DNA of 38,353 nt, taken from contig JAOUIM010000002.1 of NCBI GenBank assembly GCA_029884035.1, positions 1 through 38,353 on the forward strand, written 5' to 3'. Position 1 is the stretch's first letter, and every line of letters starts with the position of its first letter. Shown in pieces: positions 7,803 to 17,528 of the stretch. The notes beneath the pieces are model-generated. The model was not told the DNA's origin. It did not search any database and was given only the letters and a program-made list of their open reading frames with translations. The translations under genes and the position numbers were made by a program. This DNA is from Aquincola sp. (lineage in GTDB: Bacteria; Pseudomonadota; Gammaproteobacteria; Burkholderiales; Burkholderiaceae_C).

Positions 7803-8594
7803 ATGCCCAACCCCGGCGAACCGACCCCGACCGACGCGAGCGCGGCCGCAGCTGCGTCACAGCACGTTGTGCTTCAGCCGCTCGACGTGGGCGACCCCTG
7901 GCGCTGGCTGGCACGCGGCGCGCGCGACTTCGCTCGCGCCCCCTTCATCGGCGTGTTCTACGGCGCCACGTTCATGGTGATGGGCTGGGCCCTGCTCGCG
8001 GTCTACGAGCACGCGCCGGCCTATGTGCTCGCGCTGGCCGCAGGCTTCCTGCTGATGGGGCCGTTCCTGTGCCTGGGCCTGTACCGCGTCAGTCAGAAGC
8101 TCGAAGCCGGCGAGACGCCCGAGTTCGGCGATTCGCTGCTCGCCTTCGAGGCGCGGCTCGGGCCGCTGGCGATCTTCGGCTTCGTGCTGCTGGTGCTTGA
8201 GATGCTGTGGGGCCGCGCTGCGCTGGTCGTGTTCGCGGTCAGCTTCGACGGCATGCCCGACTTCAAGGGCTCGCTGCTCGCGCTGCTCGATCCCGAGAAC
8301 CTCGGCTTCATCGTCGCCTACCTCGCGGTGGGCGGCGTGTTCGCAGGACTCATCTTCGCCGTCTCGGCGATCTCGATCCCGATGCTGCTCGACCGGCCCG
8401 TCGATGCGGTCACCGCGGGGCTCACCAGCTTGCGGCTGGTGCTCGCGCAGCCCGCCGTGATGCTGCAGTGGGGCGCGCTCATCACGGTGCTGGTGGTCGT
8501 CGCGATGCTGCCCTGGTTCGCCGGGCTCGTGCTGATCGCACCGGTGCTCGGGCACGCCACGTGGCACGCCTATCGCGCAGCGGTCGCGCGCTGA
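7803..8594 (+). CDS. DUF2189 family integral membrane protein
   Basis: This 263-residue protein has a short hydrophilic N-terminus followed by about six hydrophobic segments. The arrangement and phrases such as DPWRWLARGARDFARAP near residue 35 and GPFLCLGLYRVSQKLEAGE near 85 match DUF2189 membrane proteins, whose function is unknown. The start is fixed by a strong Shine-Dalgarno sequence (GGAGG at 7793-7797) before the ATG at 7803. It forms a probable two-gene operon with the ubiB-like gene and would share its possible FNR-type control. It converges with the quinone oxidoreductase gene, with a hairpin between them. Confidence 0.85.
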   Translation: MPNPGEPTPTDASAAAAASQHVVLQPLDVGDPWRWLARGARDFARAPFIGVFYGATFMVMGWALLAVYEHAPAYVLALAAGFLLMGPFLCLGLYRVSQKLEAGETPEFGDSLLAFEARLGPLAIFGFVLLVLEMLWGRAALVVFAVSFDGMPDFKGSLLALLDPENLGFIVAYLAVGGVFAGLIFAVSAISIPMLLDRPVDAVTAGLTSLRLVLAQPAVMLQWGALITVLVVVAMLPWFAGLVLIAPVLGHATWHAYRAAVAR

Positions 8595-8595
8595 C

Positions 8596-8612
8596 AGCGC
8601 GCACCGCGCGCT
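8596..8612. terminator. hairpin between convergent genes
   Basis: AGCGCGC (8596-8602) and GCGCGCT (8606-8612) form a 7-bp GC-rich stem around a 3-nt loop, in the 16 bp between two convergent genes. It could end transcripts from both sides. There is no U-tract, so it is at best an atypical terminator. Confidence 0.35.
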
Positions 8613-9594
8613 ACGGAATCAGTACCGTCGACCCGGTGGTCTTGCGCGCCTCGAGATCGCGGTGCGCCTGCGCCACCTCCGAGAGCGGATAGCGCTGGTC
8701 GATCCGGATCTTGACCGCCCCGCTGCCGACCACGCCGAAGAGGTCGTCGGCCATCGCCTGCGTCGCCTCGCGGGTGGCGATATGGGTGAACAGCGTGGCG
8801 CGCGTCATGTACAGGGAGCCCTTGGGACCAAGCAGTCCCGGCGCGAACGGGGCCACCGGGCCGCTGGCATTGCCGAAGCTGGCGAGCAGGCCGAAGGGCC
8901 GCAGGCAATCGAGCGATCCCTCGAAGGTGTCCTTGCCCACCGAGTCGTAGACCACCTTGACCCCCTTGCCACCGGTGACCGCCTTGACGCGCTCGACGAA
9001 GTTCTCGTTGCGGTAGTTGATCGCATGCGCCGCACCATGGTCCAGCGCGAGCCGGCACTTCTCTGCGCTGCCCGCGGTGGCGATCAGCTGGTAGCCCAGT
9101 GCCTTGGCCCACTGGCACGCGATGAGGCCGACGCCGCCGGCCGCGGCGTGCCAGAGCACGAAGTCGCCTCGCGCGAGGCCCTCGGCAGGCAGCGTCTTCT
9201 TGAGCAGGTACTGCACCGTCAGCCCCTTGAGCATCATGCCCGCGGCGGTGTCAAACGCGATGCCCTCGGGCAGCCTGCACACCGTCTTGGCCGGCATCAC
9301 CCGCGCCTCGCCATACGAGCCCGGCGGCTGGCTCGCGTAGGCGGCGCGATCGCCCACCTTCAGGTGCGTGACGCCCTCGCCCACCGCCTCGACGATGCCC
9401 GCGCCTTCCATGCCGATGCCATGCGGCAGCTTCAACGGGTACAGGCCGGTGCGGTGGTAGACGTCGATGTAGTTCAGGCCGCAGGCGTGGTGGCGGATGC
9501 GGATCTCGCCGGGACCGGGCTCACCGACAGGCACGTCGACGAGTTGCAGGACTTCGGGGCCGCCGGTGGCAGCGATCTGGATGGCACGGGGCAT
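8611..9594 (-). CDS. qor: NADPH:quinone oxidoreductase, zinc-independent MDR family
   Basis: This 327-residue medium-chain dehydrogenase/reductase resembles quinone oxidoreductase (QOR). It would reduce quinones or other enones with NADPH in the cytoplasm. The cofactor-binding motif is AAAGGVGLIACQWAKALG (about 145-165), and the N-terminal substrate domain has NYIDVYHRTGLYPLKLPHGIG (about 40-61). The Cys/His ligands of catalytic and structural zinc in alcohol dehydrogenases are missing, as expected for QOR. Length is normal. The start at 9594 has a good ribosome binding site (AGGAGA) 7 nt upstream. It is a single-gene unit divergent from the DUF2007 gene across a 124-bp region with a perfect palindrome. 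Confidence 0.92.
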   Translation of the reverse strand: MPRAIQIAATGGPEVLQLVDVPVGEPGPGEIRIRHHACGLNYIDVYHRTGLYPLKLPHGIGMEGAGIVEAVGEGVTHLKVGDRAAYASQPPGSYGEARVMPAKTVCRLPEGIAFDTAAGMMLKGLTVQYLLKKTLPAEGLARGDFVLWHAAAGGVGLIACQWAKALGYQLIATAGSAEKCRLALDHGAAHAINYRNENFVERVKAVTGGKGVKVVYDSVGKDTFEGSLDCLRPFGLLASFGNASGPVAPFAPGLLGPKGSLYMTRATLFTHIATREATQAMADDLFGVVGSGAVKIRIDQRYPLSEVAQAHRDLEARKTTGSTVLIP

Positions 9595-9650
9595 GCGTCG
9601 TCTCCTTCTGGACCTGTGAGCTTATGCGAACCCGCTTTGCCTTGCTGCGT

Positions 9651-9691
9651 GCCGGGCACCCGGCGCCGTGCGCCATGCCGCGCGGCATGGC
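9651..9691. promoter_or_regulatory. two palindromes in the qor / DUF2007 divergent promoter region
   Basis: GCCGGGCACCCGGC (9651-9664) is a 6-bp inverted repeat around a CA dinucleotide. GCCATGCCGCGCGGCATGGC (9672-9691) is a perfect 20-bp palindrome. Both lie between divergent genes, where a terminator is not expected, so an operator for one or both promoters is the simpler reading. No regulator gene is adjacent. Confidence 0.35.
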
Positions 9692-9718
9692 AGGATGCCG
9701 GATCCGACACGGGCACCC

Positions 9719-10024
9719 ATGCGCAAACTGATCCAGGCCCCCAATGCCGCGCTGGCTACGCTGTGGGCCGACCTGCTCGGCCAGGCCGGCATCGAGGCGA
9801 GCGTACAGCGCTATTTCGCCAGCGGCATCGCAGGCGAGATCCCGCCCGACCAGGCGCTGCCGGAGGTCTGGGTCCACGACGATGAGCAACTCGAGCGTGC
9901 GCGCACCTTGCTGGCCGACCTGCGGCGTCCGGTCTGGCGCCGGTGGCTGTGCCCGGGCTGCGGCGAGCGCATCGACGGTCCGTTCGACAGCTGCTGGCAG
10001 TGTGGTGCGCTGATGCCCGCATGA
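9719..10024 (+). CDS. DUF2007-type protein with C-terminal zinc ribbon
   Basis: This 101-residue protein starts with a DUF2007-like alpha/beta domain (MRKLIQAPNAALATLWADLL; WVHDDEQLERARTLLADL), related to signal-transducing PII-like folds. It ends in a zinc-ribbon CPGCGERIDGPFDSCWQCGA with two CxxC pairs. Function is unknown. The longer open frame (from 9668) is rejected because the family N-terminus begins at the ATG at 9719. The stop overlaps the next start as ATGA (10021-10024), so it heads a tightly coupled run of seven genes. Such small proteins are often found near unrelated metabolic genes, so neighbours give little help. Confidence 0.8.
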   Translation: MRKLIQAPNAALATLWADLLGQAGIEASVQRYFASGIAGEIPPDQALPEVWVHDDEQLERARTLLADLRRPVWRRWLCPGCGERIDGPFDSCWQCGALMPA

Positions 10025-10941
10025 GCGTCGCGCTGTCGCCCCGCGCAGCCGCTCTGATGACCCTGCCGCCCCTGCTGTGGGCCGGCAATGCCATCGTCGG
10101 CCGAATGCTGGTGGGACAGGTGCCGCCGATGGCGCTGAACCTCCTGCGCTGGGTCTTCGCCGCGCTGCTGCTCGCGCCGCTCGCCTGGCGGGTCGCGCGC
10201 GACCTGCCAGCAATCGCGCGTGCCTGGCCCTACCTGGTCGCGGTGGGCACCTTCGGTGTCGGCCTGTTCAATGCCCTGCAATACCTGGCGCTCGTGACCT
10301 CGACGCCGCTGAACGTCACCCTGATCAACGCCTCGATGCCGGTGTGGATGCTGCTCGTGGGCACGCTGCTGTTCGGGGTGCACCCGACGCGCCGACAGGG
10401 CCTGGGCGCGCTGCTGTCGATGGCCGGCGTGTTGACGGTGGTCACGCGTGGCGCGTGGGGCGCGTTGGCCGACGTGCACTTCGTGATCGGCGACGCCTAC
10501 ATGCTGCTCGCCGTGGTTGGCTGGGCGCTGTACAGCTGGCTGCTGGCACGGCCGCCGGCCTGGCTGCGCCCGCCCGAGCGACAGCGCTGGAACTGGGCCG
10601 AGTTCCTCTTCCTGCAATCGCTGTTCGGGCTGTTGGCGGCCGGCAGCGCGGCATCGATGGAGGCCACCCTCACCGCGCATGCGCCCGTGGCCTGGCACAG
10701 CGCCGCGGTCTGGACGGCATTGGCCTATGTGGCGATCGGGCCGTCGCTCATCGCCTACCGCTGCTGGGGCCTGGGCGTGGCCACCGCAGGACCTGCGATG
10801 GCGGCCTTCTTCGCCAACCTGTCGCCCCTGTTCGCCGCGCTGCTGTCGGTGTGGCTGCTGGGCGAGGCGCCCCAGCCCTACCACGCGTTGGCCTTTGCGC
10901 TGATCGTGGCCGGGATCGCCGTGTCGATCGCCCGCCGATGA
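10021..10941 (+). CDS. EamA-family (drug/metabolite transporter) permease 1
   Basis: This 306-residue inner-membrane transporter has about ten hydrophobic segments arranged as two EamA repeats (near residues 10-145 and 160-300). N-terminal PPLLWAGNAIVGR and C-terminal FFANLSPLFAALLSVWLLGE are typical of the family, which exports amino acids, metabolites or drugs. The substrate cannot be predicted. The start at 10021 is chosen because its ATGA overlaps the upstream stop and gives a normal N-terminus; an earlier in-frame start would extend into the DUF2007 gene. Its stop overlaps the start of a second EamA gene. Confidence 0.9.
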   Translation: MSVALSPRAAALMTLPPLLWAGNAIVGRMLVGQVPPMALNLLRWVFAALLLAPLAWRVARDLPAIARAWPYLVAVGTFGVGLFNALQYLALVTSTPLNVTLINASMPVWMLLVGTLLFGVHPTRRQGLGALLSMAGVLTVVTRGAWGALADVHFVIGDAYMLLAVVGWALYSWLLARPPAWLRPPERQRWNWAEFLFLQSLFGLLAAGSAASMEATLTAHAPVAWHSAAVWTALAYVAIGPSLIAYRCWGLGVATAGPAMAAFFANLSPLFAALLSVWLLGEAPQPYHALAFALIVAGIAVSIARR

Positions 10942-11825
10942 TCACGCGCCGCCAACTGACCCTGCTGGCGGTCCTGACGGTCCTGTGGGGCTGCAACTGG
11001 CCGATGATGAAGCTCTCGCTGCGCGAGGTCGGCCCGCTGTGGTTCCGCGCGATCACGATGTGCGGTGGCGTCGTGCTGCTGGGCGCCTGGGTCGCCGCCC
11101 GCGGTGCGCGGCTCGCGCCACGGCGCGACCAGTGGGCCCCGCTGCTCGCGCTGGCACTGCCCAACATCGTCGGCTGGCATCTGTGCTCGATCATCGGACT
11201 GACGCTGTTGCCGGCGGGTCGCGCGGGCATCCTCGCGTTCACGATGCCGGTGTGGACCGTGCTGCTGGGCGCGGCGCTGTTCCGCCAGCCGCTCACGCGC
11301 GGCGCCTGGGCTGCGTCGGCCTGCGCGCTGGTCGCCGTGGCGCTGCTCGGTGCGCAGGAACTGACCACGCTGGCGGGACGGCCCACCGGCGTGCTGTGGT
11401 TGCAGGCAGCCGCCGCAAGCTGGGCCCTGGGCACCTTGCTGCTTCGCCGCAGTGCGATCGACCTGTCGCCCGAAGCGGTCACGGTGTGGATGATGGCGCT
11501 CGGTGGCGTGATCTTCGTGGTGCTGGCCGCCACCGCCGAGCCGCTGCCCGCCATCGACGCGTGGAGCGACACGATGTGGGCCGCCATGGTCTGGGGCACG
11601 GTCGTCAACTTCGGCATCTCGCAGGCCATCTGGTTCGGGCTGGCGCGCGCTCTGACACCGCAGGCCAGCACGTTCTCGCTGATGGCCGTGCCGCTGGTGG
11701 GCGTCGCGTCGGCGACGTTCGTCGTCAGCGAGGTGCCGCGCGCAACCGACTGGGTGGCGGCCCTGTTCATCGCCGCGGCGATCGCATCGGCCACGCGCTC
11801 GCGCGGCGACAATGCGCGCCCATGA
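10938..11825 (+). CDS. EamA-family (drug/metabolite transporter) permease 2
   Basis: This 295-residue protein also has about ten membrane segments in two EamA halves. Typical family phrases are LTVLWGCNWPMMKLSLREVGPLW at the N-terminus and STFSLMAVPLVGVASATFVVSE near the C-terminus. It differs clearly from the preceding EamA protein, so the pair looks like two distinct transporters rather than a recent duplication; they could act separately or as a heteromer. ATGA overlaps join it to both neighbours (10938-10941 and 11822-11825). The substrate is unknown. Confidence 0.9.
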   Translation: MITRRQLTLLAVLTVLWGCNWPMMKLSLREVGPLWFRAITMCGGVVLLGAWVAARGARLAPRRDQWAPLLALALPNIVGWHLCSIIGLTLLPAGRAGILAFTMPVWTVLLGAALFRQPLTRGAWAASACALVAVALLGAQELTTLAGRPTGVLWLQAAAASWALGTLLLRRSAIDLSPEAVTVWMMALGGVIFVVLAATAEPLPAIDAWSDTMWAAMVWGTVVNFGISQAIWFGLARALTPQASTFSLMAVPLVGVASATFVVSEVPRATDWVAALFIAAAIASATRSRGDNARP

Positions 11826-12325
11826 CGACCACGCTCGCGCTCATCGCCGCCGTCGATCGCCGGCTGGCCATCGGCCGCCGCGGCGGGCTGCTCTGGAACG
11901 AGCGCGAGGACCAGGCGCACTTCCGCCGCATCACGATGGGCTGCCCCGTCATCATGGGCCGCAAGACCTGGGACTCGCTGCCTGCACGTTTCCGGCCGCT
12001 GCCCGGGCGGCGCAACGTGGTGGTCACACGCAGTGCCACATGGCACGCGGCGGGTGCCGAACGCGCAGCGTCGCTGGATGAGGCACTCGCCCTCGTGGCC
12101 GACGCGCCCAAGGCCTTCGTGATCGGCGGTGGCGAGCTCTATACGCTGGCGCTGCCGCGCGCCGACGAGCTGGTGCTCACCGAGATCGACACTGCCTTCG
12201 ACGGCGCCGACGCCCACTTCCCCGCCTTCGCGGGCTTCACCGAATCGTCACGCGAAGCGCATGTGGCCGGCGACGGCACGCGCTACGCTTTCGTCACCTA
12301 TCAACGTCAACCCCAGGAGCACTGA
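11822..12325 (+). CDS. folA: dihydrofolate reductase
   Basis: This 167-residue enzyme reduces dihydrofolate to tetrahydrofolate with NADPH, supplying one-carbon carriers. Family motifs are LIAAVDRRLAIGRRGGLLW (about 7-25), the acidic active-site residue D30, VIMGRKTWDSLP (about 43-54), GRRNVVVTR and FVIGGGELYTLALPRADELV. The loop just before D30 reads WNEREDQAHF where the E. coli enzyme has WNLPADLAWF, so the usual Leu-Pro is replaced by Glu-Arg and the Leu after the acid by Gln. Length is normal. The start overlaps the EamA stop (ATGA). thyA, often next to folA in this group, is not in the window. Confidence 0.93.
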   Translation: MTTTLALIAAVDRRLAIGRRGGLLWNEREDQAHFRRITMGCPVIMGRKTWDSLPARFRPLPGRRNVVVTRSATWHAAGAERAASLDEALALVADAPKAFVIGGGELYTLALPRADELVLTEIDTAFDGADAHFPAFAGFTESSREAHVAGDGTRYAFVTYQRQPQEH

Positions 12326-12328
12326 AGC

Positions 12329-12910
12329 ATGTCCGGAGCCGGTTTTCATGTCCACGGCCCCCACGATCACGAACTCGAACATGCCGCGCAGCACGGCGAC
12401 CGCGACAGTTTCTCGGGAACGATCGCGGTCACCACTGCGATCATCGCCACCGTCGGTGCGCTGTTCTCCTACATGGGCGGCTCCACCCAGGCCAACGCCG
12501 GCCTGTTCAAGAACAACGCCGCGATCAAGAAGACCGAGGCGTCGAACCAGTGGAACTACTACCAGGCCAAGAGCAACAAGCAGAACCTGGCCGAGCTGTC
12601 GGTGGAGATCGTCAACACCGAGGAGCGCAAGGGCTTCTACCGCAACGAGGTGGAGCGCTACAAGAAGGAGAAGGCCGAGATCCAGAAGGACGCACAGAAG
12701 CTCGAGGCCGAGGCCAAGGATTGGGATTCGAGGTCGGATGCCGAGATGCACCTGCACCACCGCTGGGCCCAGGCCACGACCGCACTGCAAGTGTCAATCG
12801 CGATGGCCGCGATCGCGCTGCTGACCCGGCGCAAGTGGCTCGAGTGGGTGATGTTCGGCATGGCCGGCGTCGGCCTGGTGCTCGGTGGGCTCGCAGTAGC
12901 GCACGTTTGA
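12329..12910 (+). CDS. DUF4337 family membrane protein
   Basis: This 193-residue protein of unknown function matches the DUF4337 layout. It has a His-rich acidic N-terminus (HVHGPHDHELEHAAQHGD, about 7-24), one hydrophobic segment (TIAVTTAIIATVGALFSYMGG, about 30-50), a long charged and probably coiled-coil middle (about 80-135) and one or two C-terminal membrane segments (about 152-190). The His-rich tail could bind metal ions, which is speculation. It starts 3 nt after the folA stop with CAGGAG about 9 nt before the ATG. It continues the same operon as the genes on both sides. Confidence 0.85.
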   Translation: MSGAGFHVHGPHDHELEHAAQHGDRDSFSGTIAVTTAIIATVGALFSYMGGSTQANAGLFKNNAAIKKTEASNQWNYYQAKSNKQNLAELSVEIVNTEERKGFYRNEVERYKKEKAEIQKDAQKLEAEAKDWDSRSDAEMHLHHRWAQATTALQVSIAMAAIALLTRRKWLEWVMFGMAGVGLVLGGLAVAHV

Positions 12911-12920
12911 GTCACACCGC

Positions 12921-14159
12921 ATGAACTCGCTGCTGTTCAAGAACGCACGCGTCTTCGACGGCGCGAGCGCCGACTGTGCCGATGGCCAGTGGCTGCGCGT
13001 GGCCGACGGCGTGATCCAGGAAATCTCGTCACAGCCGCTGAAGGCCGGCGACGGCACGCGCGTGATCGACGTGGCCGGCCGCACGCTGATGCCCGGGCTG
13101 ATCGACGCCCATGTGCACGCCTTCGCCAGCGACGTGGCCGTGGCGCGGATGGAAGCGCATGGCGAGGCCTACCGCACCGCGCATGCCGCGCGCATGCTGG
13201 GCCATGCGCTGGACTGCGGCTTCACCACGGTGCGCGACATCGGCGGCGGCAACTACTCGCTGTACAAGGCCGCGGCCGACGGCCTGATCCGCGCGCCGCA
13301 TTTCCTCTACGCCGGCAAGATCCTGTCGATGACCGGTGGGCACGGCGACATCCGCCAGATCGACGTCGCGCCACGCTACGCGCCGGCTTGTGCCTGCGTC
13401 GAGTCCAACATGTTCTCGGTCATGGCCGACGGCGTCGACGAGTGCCTGAAGCAGGCGCGCGAGCAACTGCGCCAGGGCGCGCACTGCATCAAGCTGATGG
13501 GTTCGGGCGGCGTGGCCTCGCCGACCGACCCGATCTGGATGAACCAGTACCGCGAAGACGAGATCCGCGCGATCGTCGGCGAGTGCGTCGAGCGCCGCAG
13601 CTATGCCTCGGCACACTGCCACCCGGCCAGCGCGGTGCGGCGCTGCGTCGAGTTCGGCGTGCGCGCGATCGAGCATGGCACGCTGATCGACGCCGAAACC
13701 GCTGCCTTCGTTGCCGCGCGCGGTGCGTTCATCGTGCCCACGATGGTCGTGATCCATGCGTTGGTCGAACTCGGGCGCGAACTGGGCTTCCCGCCGCAGA
13801 GCCAGGAGAAGGCCGAATTTGCCGTGAAGCAGGCGATCTCGGGGCTGGACCTGATGCGCGCGGCCGGCGTCAAGGTGGTCTACGGCACCGATCTGCTGGG
13901 CAGCACGTACACGCAGCAGTGCCGCGAGTTCGCGCTGCGCCGCGAGGTGTTCACGCCGCTCGAACTGCTGCGCCAGGCCACGTCGACCGCGGCCGAGATG
14001 ATGCTGATGGACGGCCGGATCGGCTGCGTGAAGGTGGGCGCGCGCGCCGACCTGCTGGTGGTCGACGGCGACCCGCTCGCCGATATCGGCCTGCTCGCCG
14101 CGAGCGGCCGGCACCTGAACGTCATCGTGCGCGGCGGCGAACTGGTCAAGCACGCATGA
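12921..14159 (+). CDS. metal-dependent amidohydrolase (imidazolonepropionase/prolidase-like)
   Basis: This 412-residue TIM-barrel hydrolase has the metal-site pattern of the amidohydrolase superfamily: HVH in GLIDAHVHAF (about 61), a central Lys in HCIKLMGSGGV (about 193), His in SAHCHP (about 232), His in EHGTL (about 253) and Asp in YGTDLLGS (about 320). The C-terminal strand LLVVDGDPLADI is also typical. Close relatives include Xaa-Pro dipeptidases and carboxypeptidases, but the substrate here is unknown. No signal peptide is seen. The start at 12921 follows the DUF4337 stop by 10 nt. The stop overlaps the exonuclease start as ATGA (14156-14159). Confidence 0.88.
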   Translation: MNSLLFKNARVFDGASADCADGQWLRVADGVIQEISSQPLKAGDGTRVIDVAGRTLMPGLIDAHVHAFASDVAVARMEAHGEAYRTAHAARMLGHALDCGFTTVRDIGGGNYSLYKAAADGLIRAPHFLYAGKILSMTGGHGDIRQIDVAPRYAPACACVESNMFSVMADGVDECLKQAREQLRQGAHCIKLMGSGGVASPTDPIWMNQYREDEIRAIVGECVERRSYASAHCHPASAVRRCVEFGVRAIEHGTLIDAETAAFVAARGAFIVPTMVVIHALVELGRELGFPPQSQEKAEFAVKQAISGLDLMRAAGVKVVYGTDLLGSTYTQQCREFALRREVFTPLELLRQATSTAAEMMLMDGRIGCVKVGARADLLVVDGDPLADIGLLAASGRHLNVIVRGGELVKHA

Positions 14160-14932
14160 AACTCGCGACCTGGAACGTCAACTCGCTCGCCGTGCGCCTG
14201 CCGCAGCTTCTCGACTGGCTCGCCGTGCAGCAACCCGATGCGATGGTGCTGCAGGAAACCAAGCTCACCGACGACAAGTTCCCGCATGCCGAGATCGAGG
14301 CGGCGGGCTACCAGGTGCAGTGGTTCGGCCAGAAGACCTACAACGGCGTGGCCCTGCTGTCGAAAGCGGCCGCCACCGACATCGTGCGCAACATCCCCGG
14401 CTTCGCCGACGAGAGCGCACGCGTCATCACCGGCACCGTCGACGGGCTGCGCATCGTCGGCGGCTACTTTCCGAACGGCCAGGCACCCGGCACCGACAAG
14501 TTCGAATACAAGATGCAGTGGCTGCGCGCGCTGCGCGACTGGCTGCGCGAGGAGCTGTCGGCGCACCGCGAACTGGTGCTGCTGGGCGACTTCAACATCG
14601 CGCCCGAGGATCGGGACGTGCACGATCCGGCGGCCTGGGCCGGGCAGATCCATTGCACCGACGAGGAGCGCGGCCACTTCAGGCAACTCGTCGCGCTGGG
14701 CCTGGTGGACGCCTTCCGCCTCTTCGAGCAGCCGCCCAAGTCATGGTCGTGGTGGGACTACCGCAATCTTGCGTTCCGCAAGAACCAGGGCTTGCGCATC
14801 GACATCGTGCTGGTCAGCGAGGTGTTGAAGGAACGCGTGCGTGAGTGCACGATCGACAAGGCGCCGCGCAAGAACGAACGGCCAAGCGATCACGCGCCGG
14901 TCTGGCTGCGGCTGGAGGACGCCGCAGCCTGA
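14156..14932 (+). CDS. xth: exodeoxyribonuclease III (AP endonuclease)
   Basis: This 258-residue DNA-repair nuclease of the Exo III / ExoA family cuts at abasic sites and removes 3' blocks. Visible motifs are TWNVNSLAVR, MVLQETKL (metal-binding Glu), VGGYFPNG, LLGDFNIAPEDRDVHDP (catalytic Asp/Asn), SWWDYR, GLRIDIVLV and the terminal SDHAPVWL with the catalytic Asp-His pair. Length and motif order are normal. The start at 14156 overlaps the amidohydrolase stop, so the longer upstream frame is not used. It is the last gene of the seven-gene run and converges with ntrC, leaving 6 bp between stops and no visible terminator. Confidence 0.96.
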   Translation: MKLATWNVNSLAVRLPQLLDWLAVQQPDAMVLQETKLTDDKFPHAEIEAAGYQVQWFGQKTYNGVALLSKAAATDIVRNIPGFADESARVITGTVDGLRIVGGYFPNGQAPGTDKFEYKMQWLRALRDWLREELSAHRELVLLGDFNIAPEDRDVHDPAAWAGQIHCTDEERGHFRQLVALGLVDAFRLFEQPPKSWSWWDYRNLAFRKNQGLRIDIVLVSEVLKERVRECTIDKAPRKNERPSDHAPVWLRLEDAAA

Positions 14933-14938
14933 AGACGC

Positions 14939-16408
<1,470 letters not shown>

Positions 16409-16424
16409 GCGCGAGATCGGCCTT

Positions 16425-17528
16425 TCAGGGCAACGGTATCAGAACCGTGAACACGGTGCGTCCGGGCGCGCTATCGCATTCGATCGTGCCCTGATGCTGC
16501 TGCACGAAAGTCTGCGCCAGCGTGAGACCGAGGCCCGATCCGCCCTCGCGACCCGTCACCAGCGGGTAGAAGATGCGGTCGCGGATCGCCTCGGGCACGC
16601 CGGGCCCGTTGTCCTCGATATGCAATTCGAGTGCCAGTCGCCAGCGTTGCTTGCCGATCGTGAGCTGGCGTGCCGCGCGGGTTCGCAGCCGCAGTTGGGC
16701 GTCACCGGCGGCGATGCGCTCGGACAGCGCCTGACAGGCATTGCGTGCGATGTTCAGAACGGCCTGGATCAACTGTTCGCGGTCACCGCGGAACTCGGGC
16801 AGGGACGTGTCGTAATCGCGCTGCACCGTGAGCCCGCGTGGCCATTCGGCAAGCACCAGCGAACGCACGCGCTCGCAGACCTCGTGGATGTTGACGTCGG
16901 CGACCACGTGCGGACGCCGGTGCGGCGCGAGCAGCCTGTCGACGAGCAGCTGGAGCCGGTCGGCTTCGGCGATCACGACATCGGTGTACTCGGCCAGTTC
17001 GGGCTTCTGCTCGAACTCCATGGCCAGCAACTGGGCCGCGCCGCGGATGCCGCCCAGCGGGTTCTTGATCTCGTGCGCCAGGTTGCGAAGCAGCTCGCGG
17101 TTGGCCTGCGCCTGGGCCATCAGGCGCTCCTCGCGGTCCTGGCGCGTCTGCTGCTCGATCTCGATCATCTCCACTAGCACGCGCTCGGCGCTGTCGGTCT
17201 GGTTGACGATCACGTGCACCGGCATCAGCTCGGGGGCGACGCCGGGCGGGCGCCGCAGCGTGGCCTCGAAACGACCCGTGGCGATGCGGTTGTCGGCCAC
17301 CGCCAGGAGCGTTTCACACAGGCCCTGCGGCTCGACGAACCAGTCGGTCAGCGTCGAGCCGATCAGGTTGCGCCGCGCCACGCCGAGCAGGTTCTCGAAG
17401 CTCGCGTTGGCGTACAGCACGCGACCATCGGGCCGCACGAGCGCGACCAGGGTGGCCAGCAGGTCGAAGGCGGCCAGCCCGCTGAAGCCGGCCGCCGTCG
17501 GGGTCTGACCGTCGAACGGCGGCGTCAC
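16425..17528 (-). CDS. glnL: nitrogen regulation sensor kinase/phosphatase NtrB (NR(II))
   Basis: This 367-residue cytoplasmic histidine kinase phosphorylates or dephosphorylates NtrC according to PII status. It has an N-terminal PAS domain (about 20-130), an H-box with phospho-accepting H152 in NLAHEIKNPLGG, and a catalytic ATPase domain with the N-box NIARNACQAL, D-box EDNGPGVP and G-box GREGGSGLGL. No membrane segment is present, as expected. The start is a GTG at 17528 that overlaps the stop of the DUF4124 gene (GTGA), suggesting coupled translation. Domain order and length are normal. Confidence 0.96.
   Translation of the reverse strand: MTPPFDGQTPTAAGFSGLAAFDLLATLVALVRPDGRVLYANASFENLLGVARRNLIGSTLTDWFVEPQGLCETLLAVADNRIATGRFEATLRRPPGVAPELMPVHVIVNQTDSAERVLVEMIEIEQQTRQDREERLMAQAQANRELLRNLAHEIKNPLGGIRGAAQLLAMEFEQKPELAEYTDVVIAEADRLQLLVDRLLAPHRRPHVVADVNIHEVCERVRSLVLAEWPRGLTVQRDYDTSLPEFRGDREQLIQAVLNIARNACQALSERIAAGDAQLRLRTRAARQLTIGKQRWRLALELHIEDNGPGVPEAIRDRIFYPLVTGREGGSGLGLTLAQTFVQQHQGTIECDSAPGRTVFTVLIPLP

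Noticed and set aside
10021..11825. The two EamA genes read as a recent tandem duplication
   Set aside because: Their sequences differ throughout and share only family-level motifs.
14933..14938. Terminator between the convergent xth and ntrC genes
   Set aside because: Only 6 bp separate the stops and no hairpin was found there.
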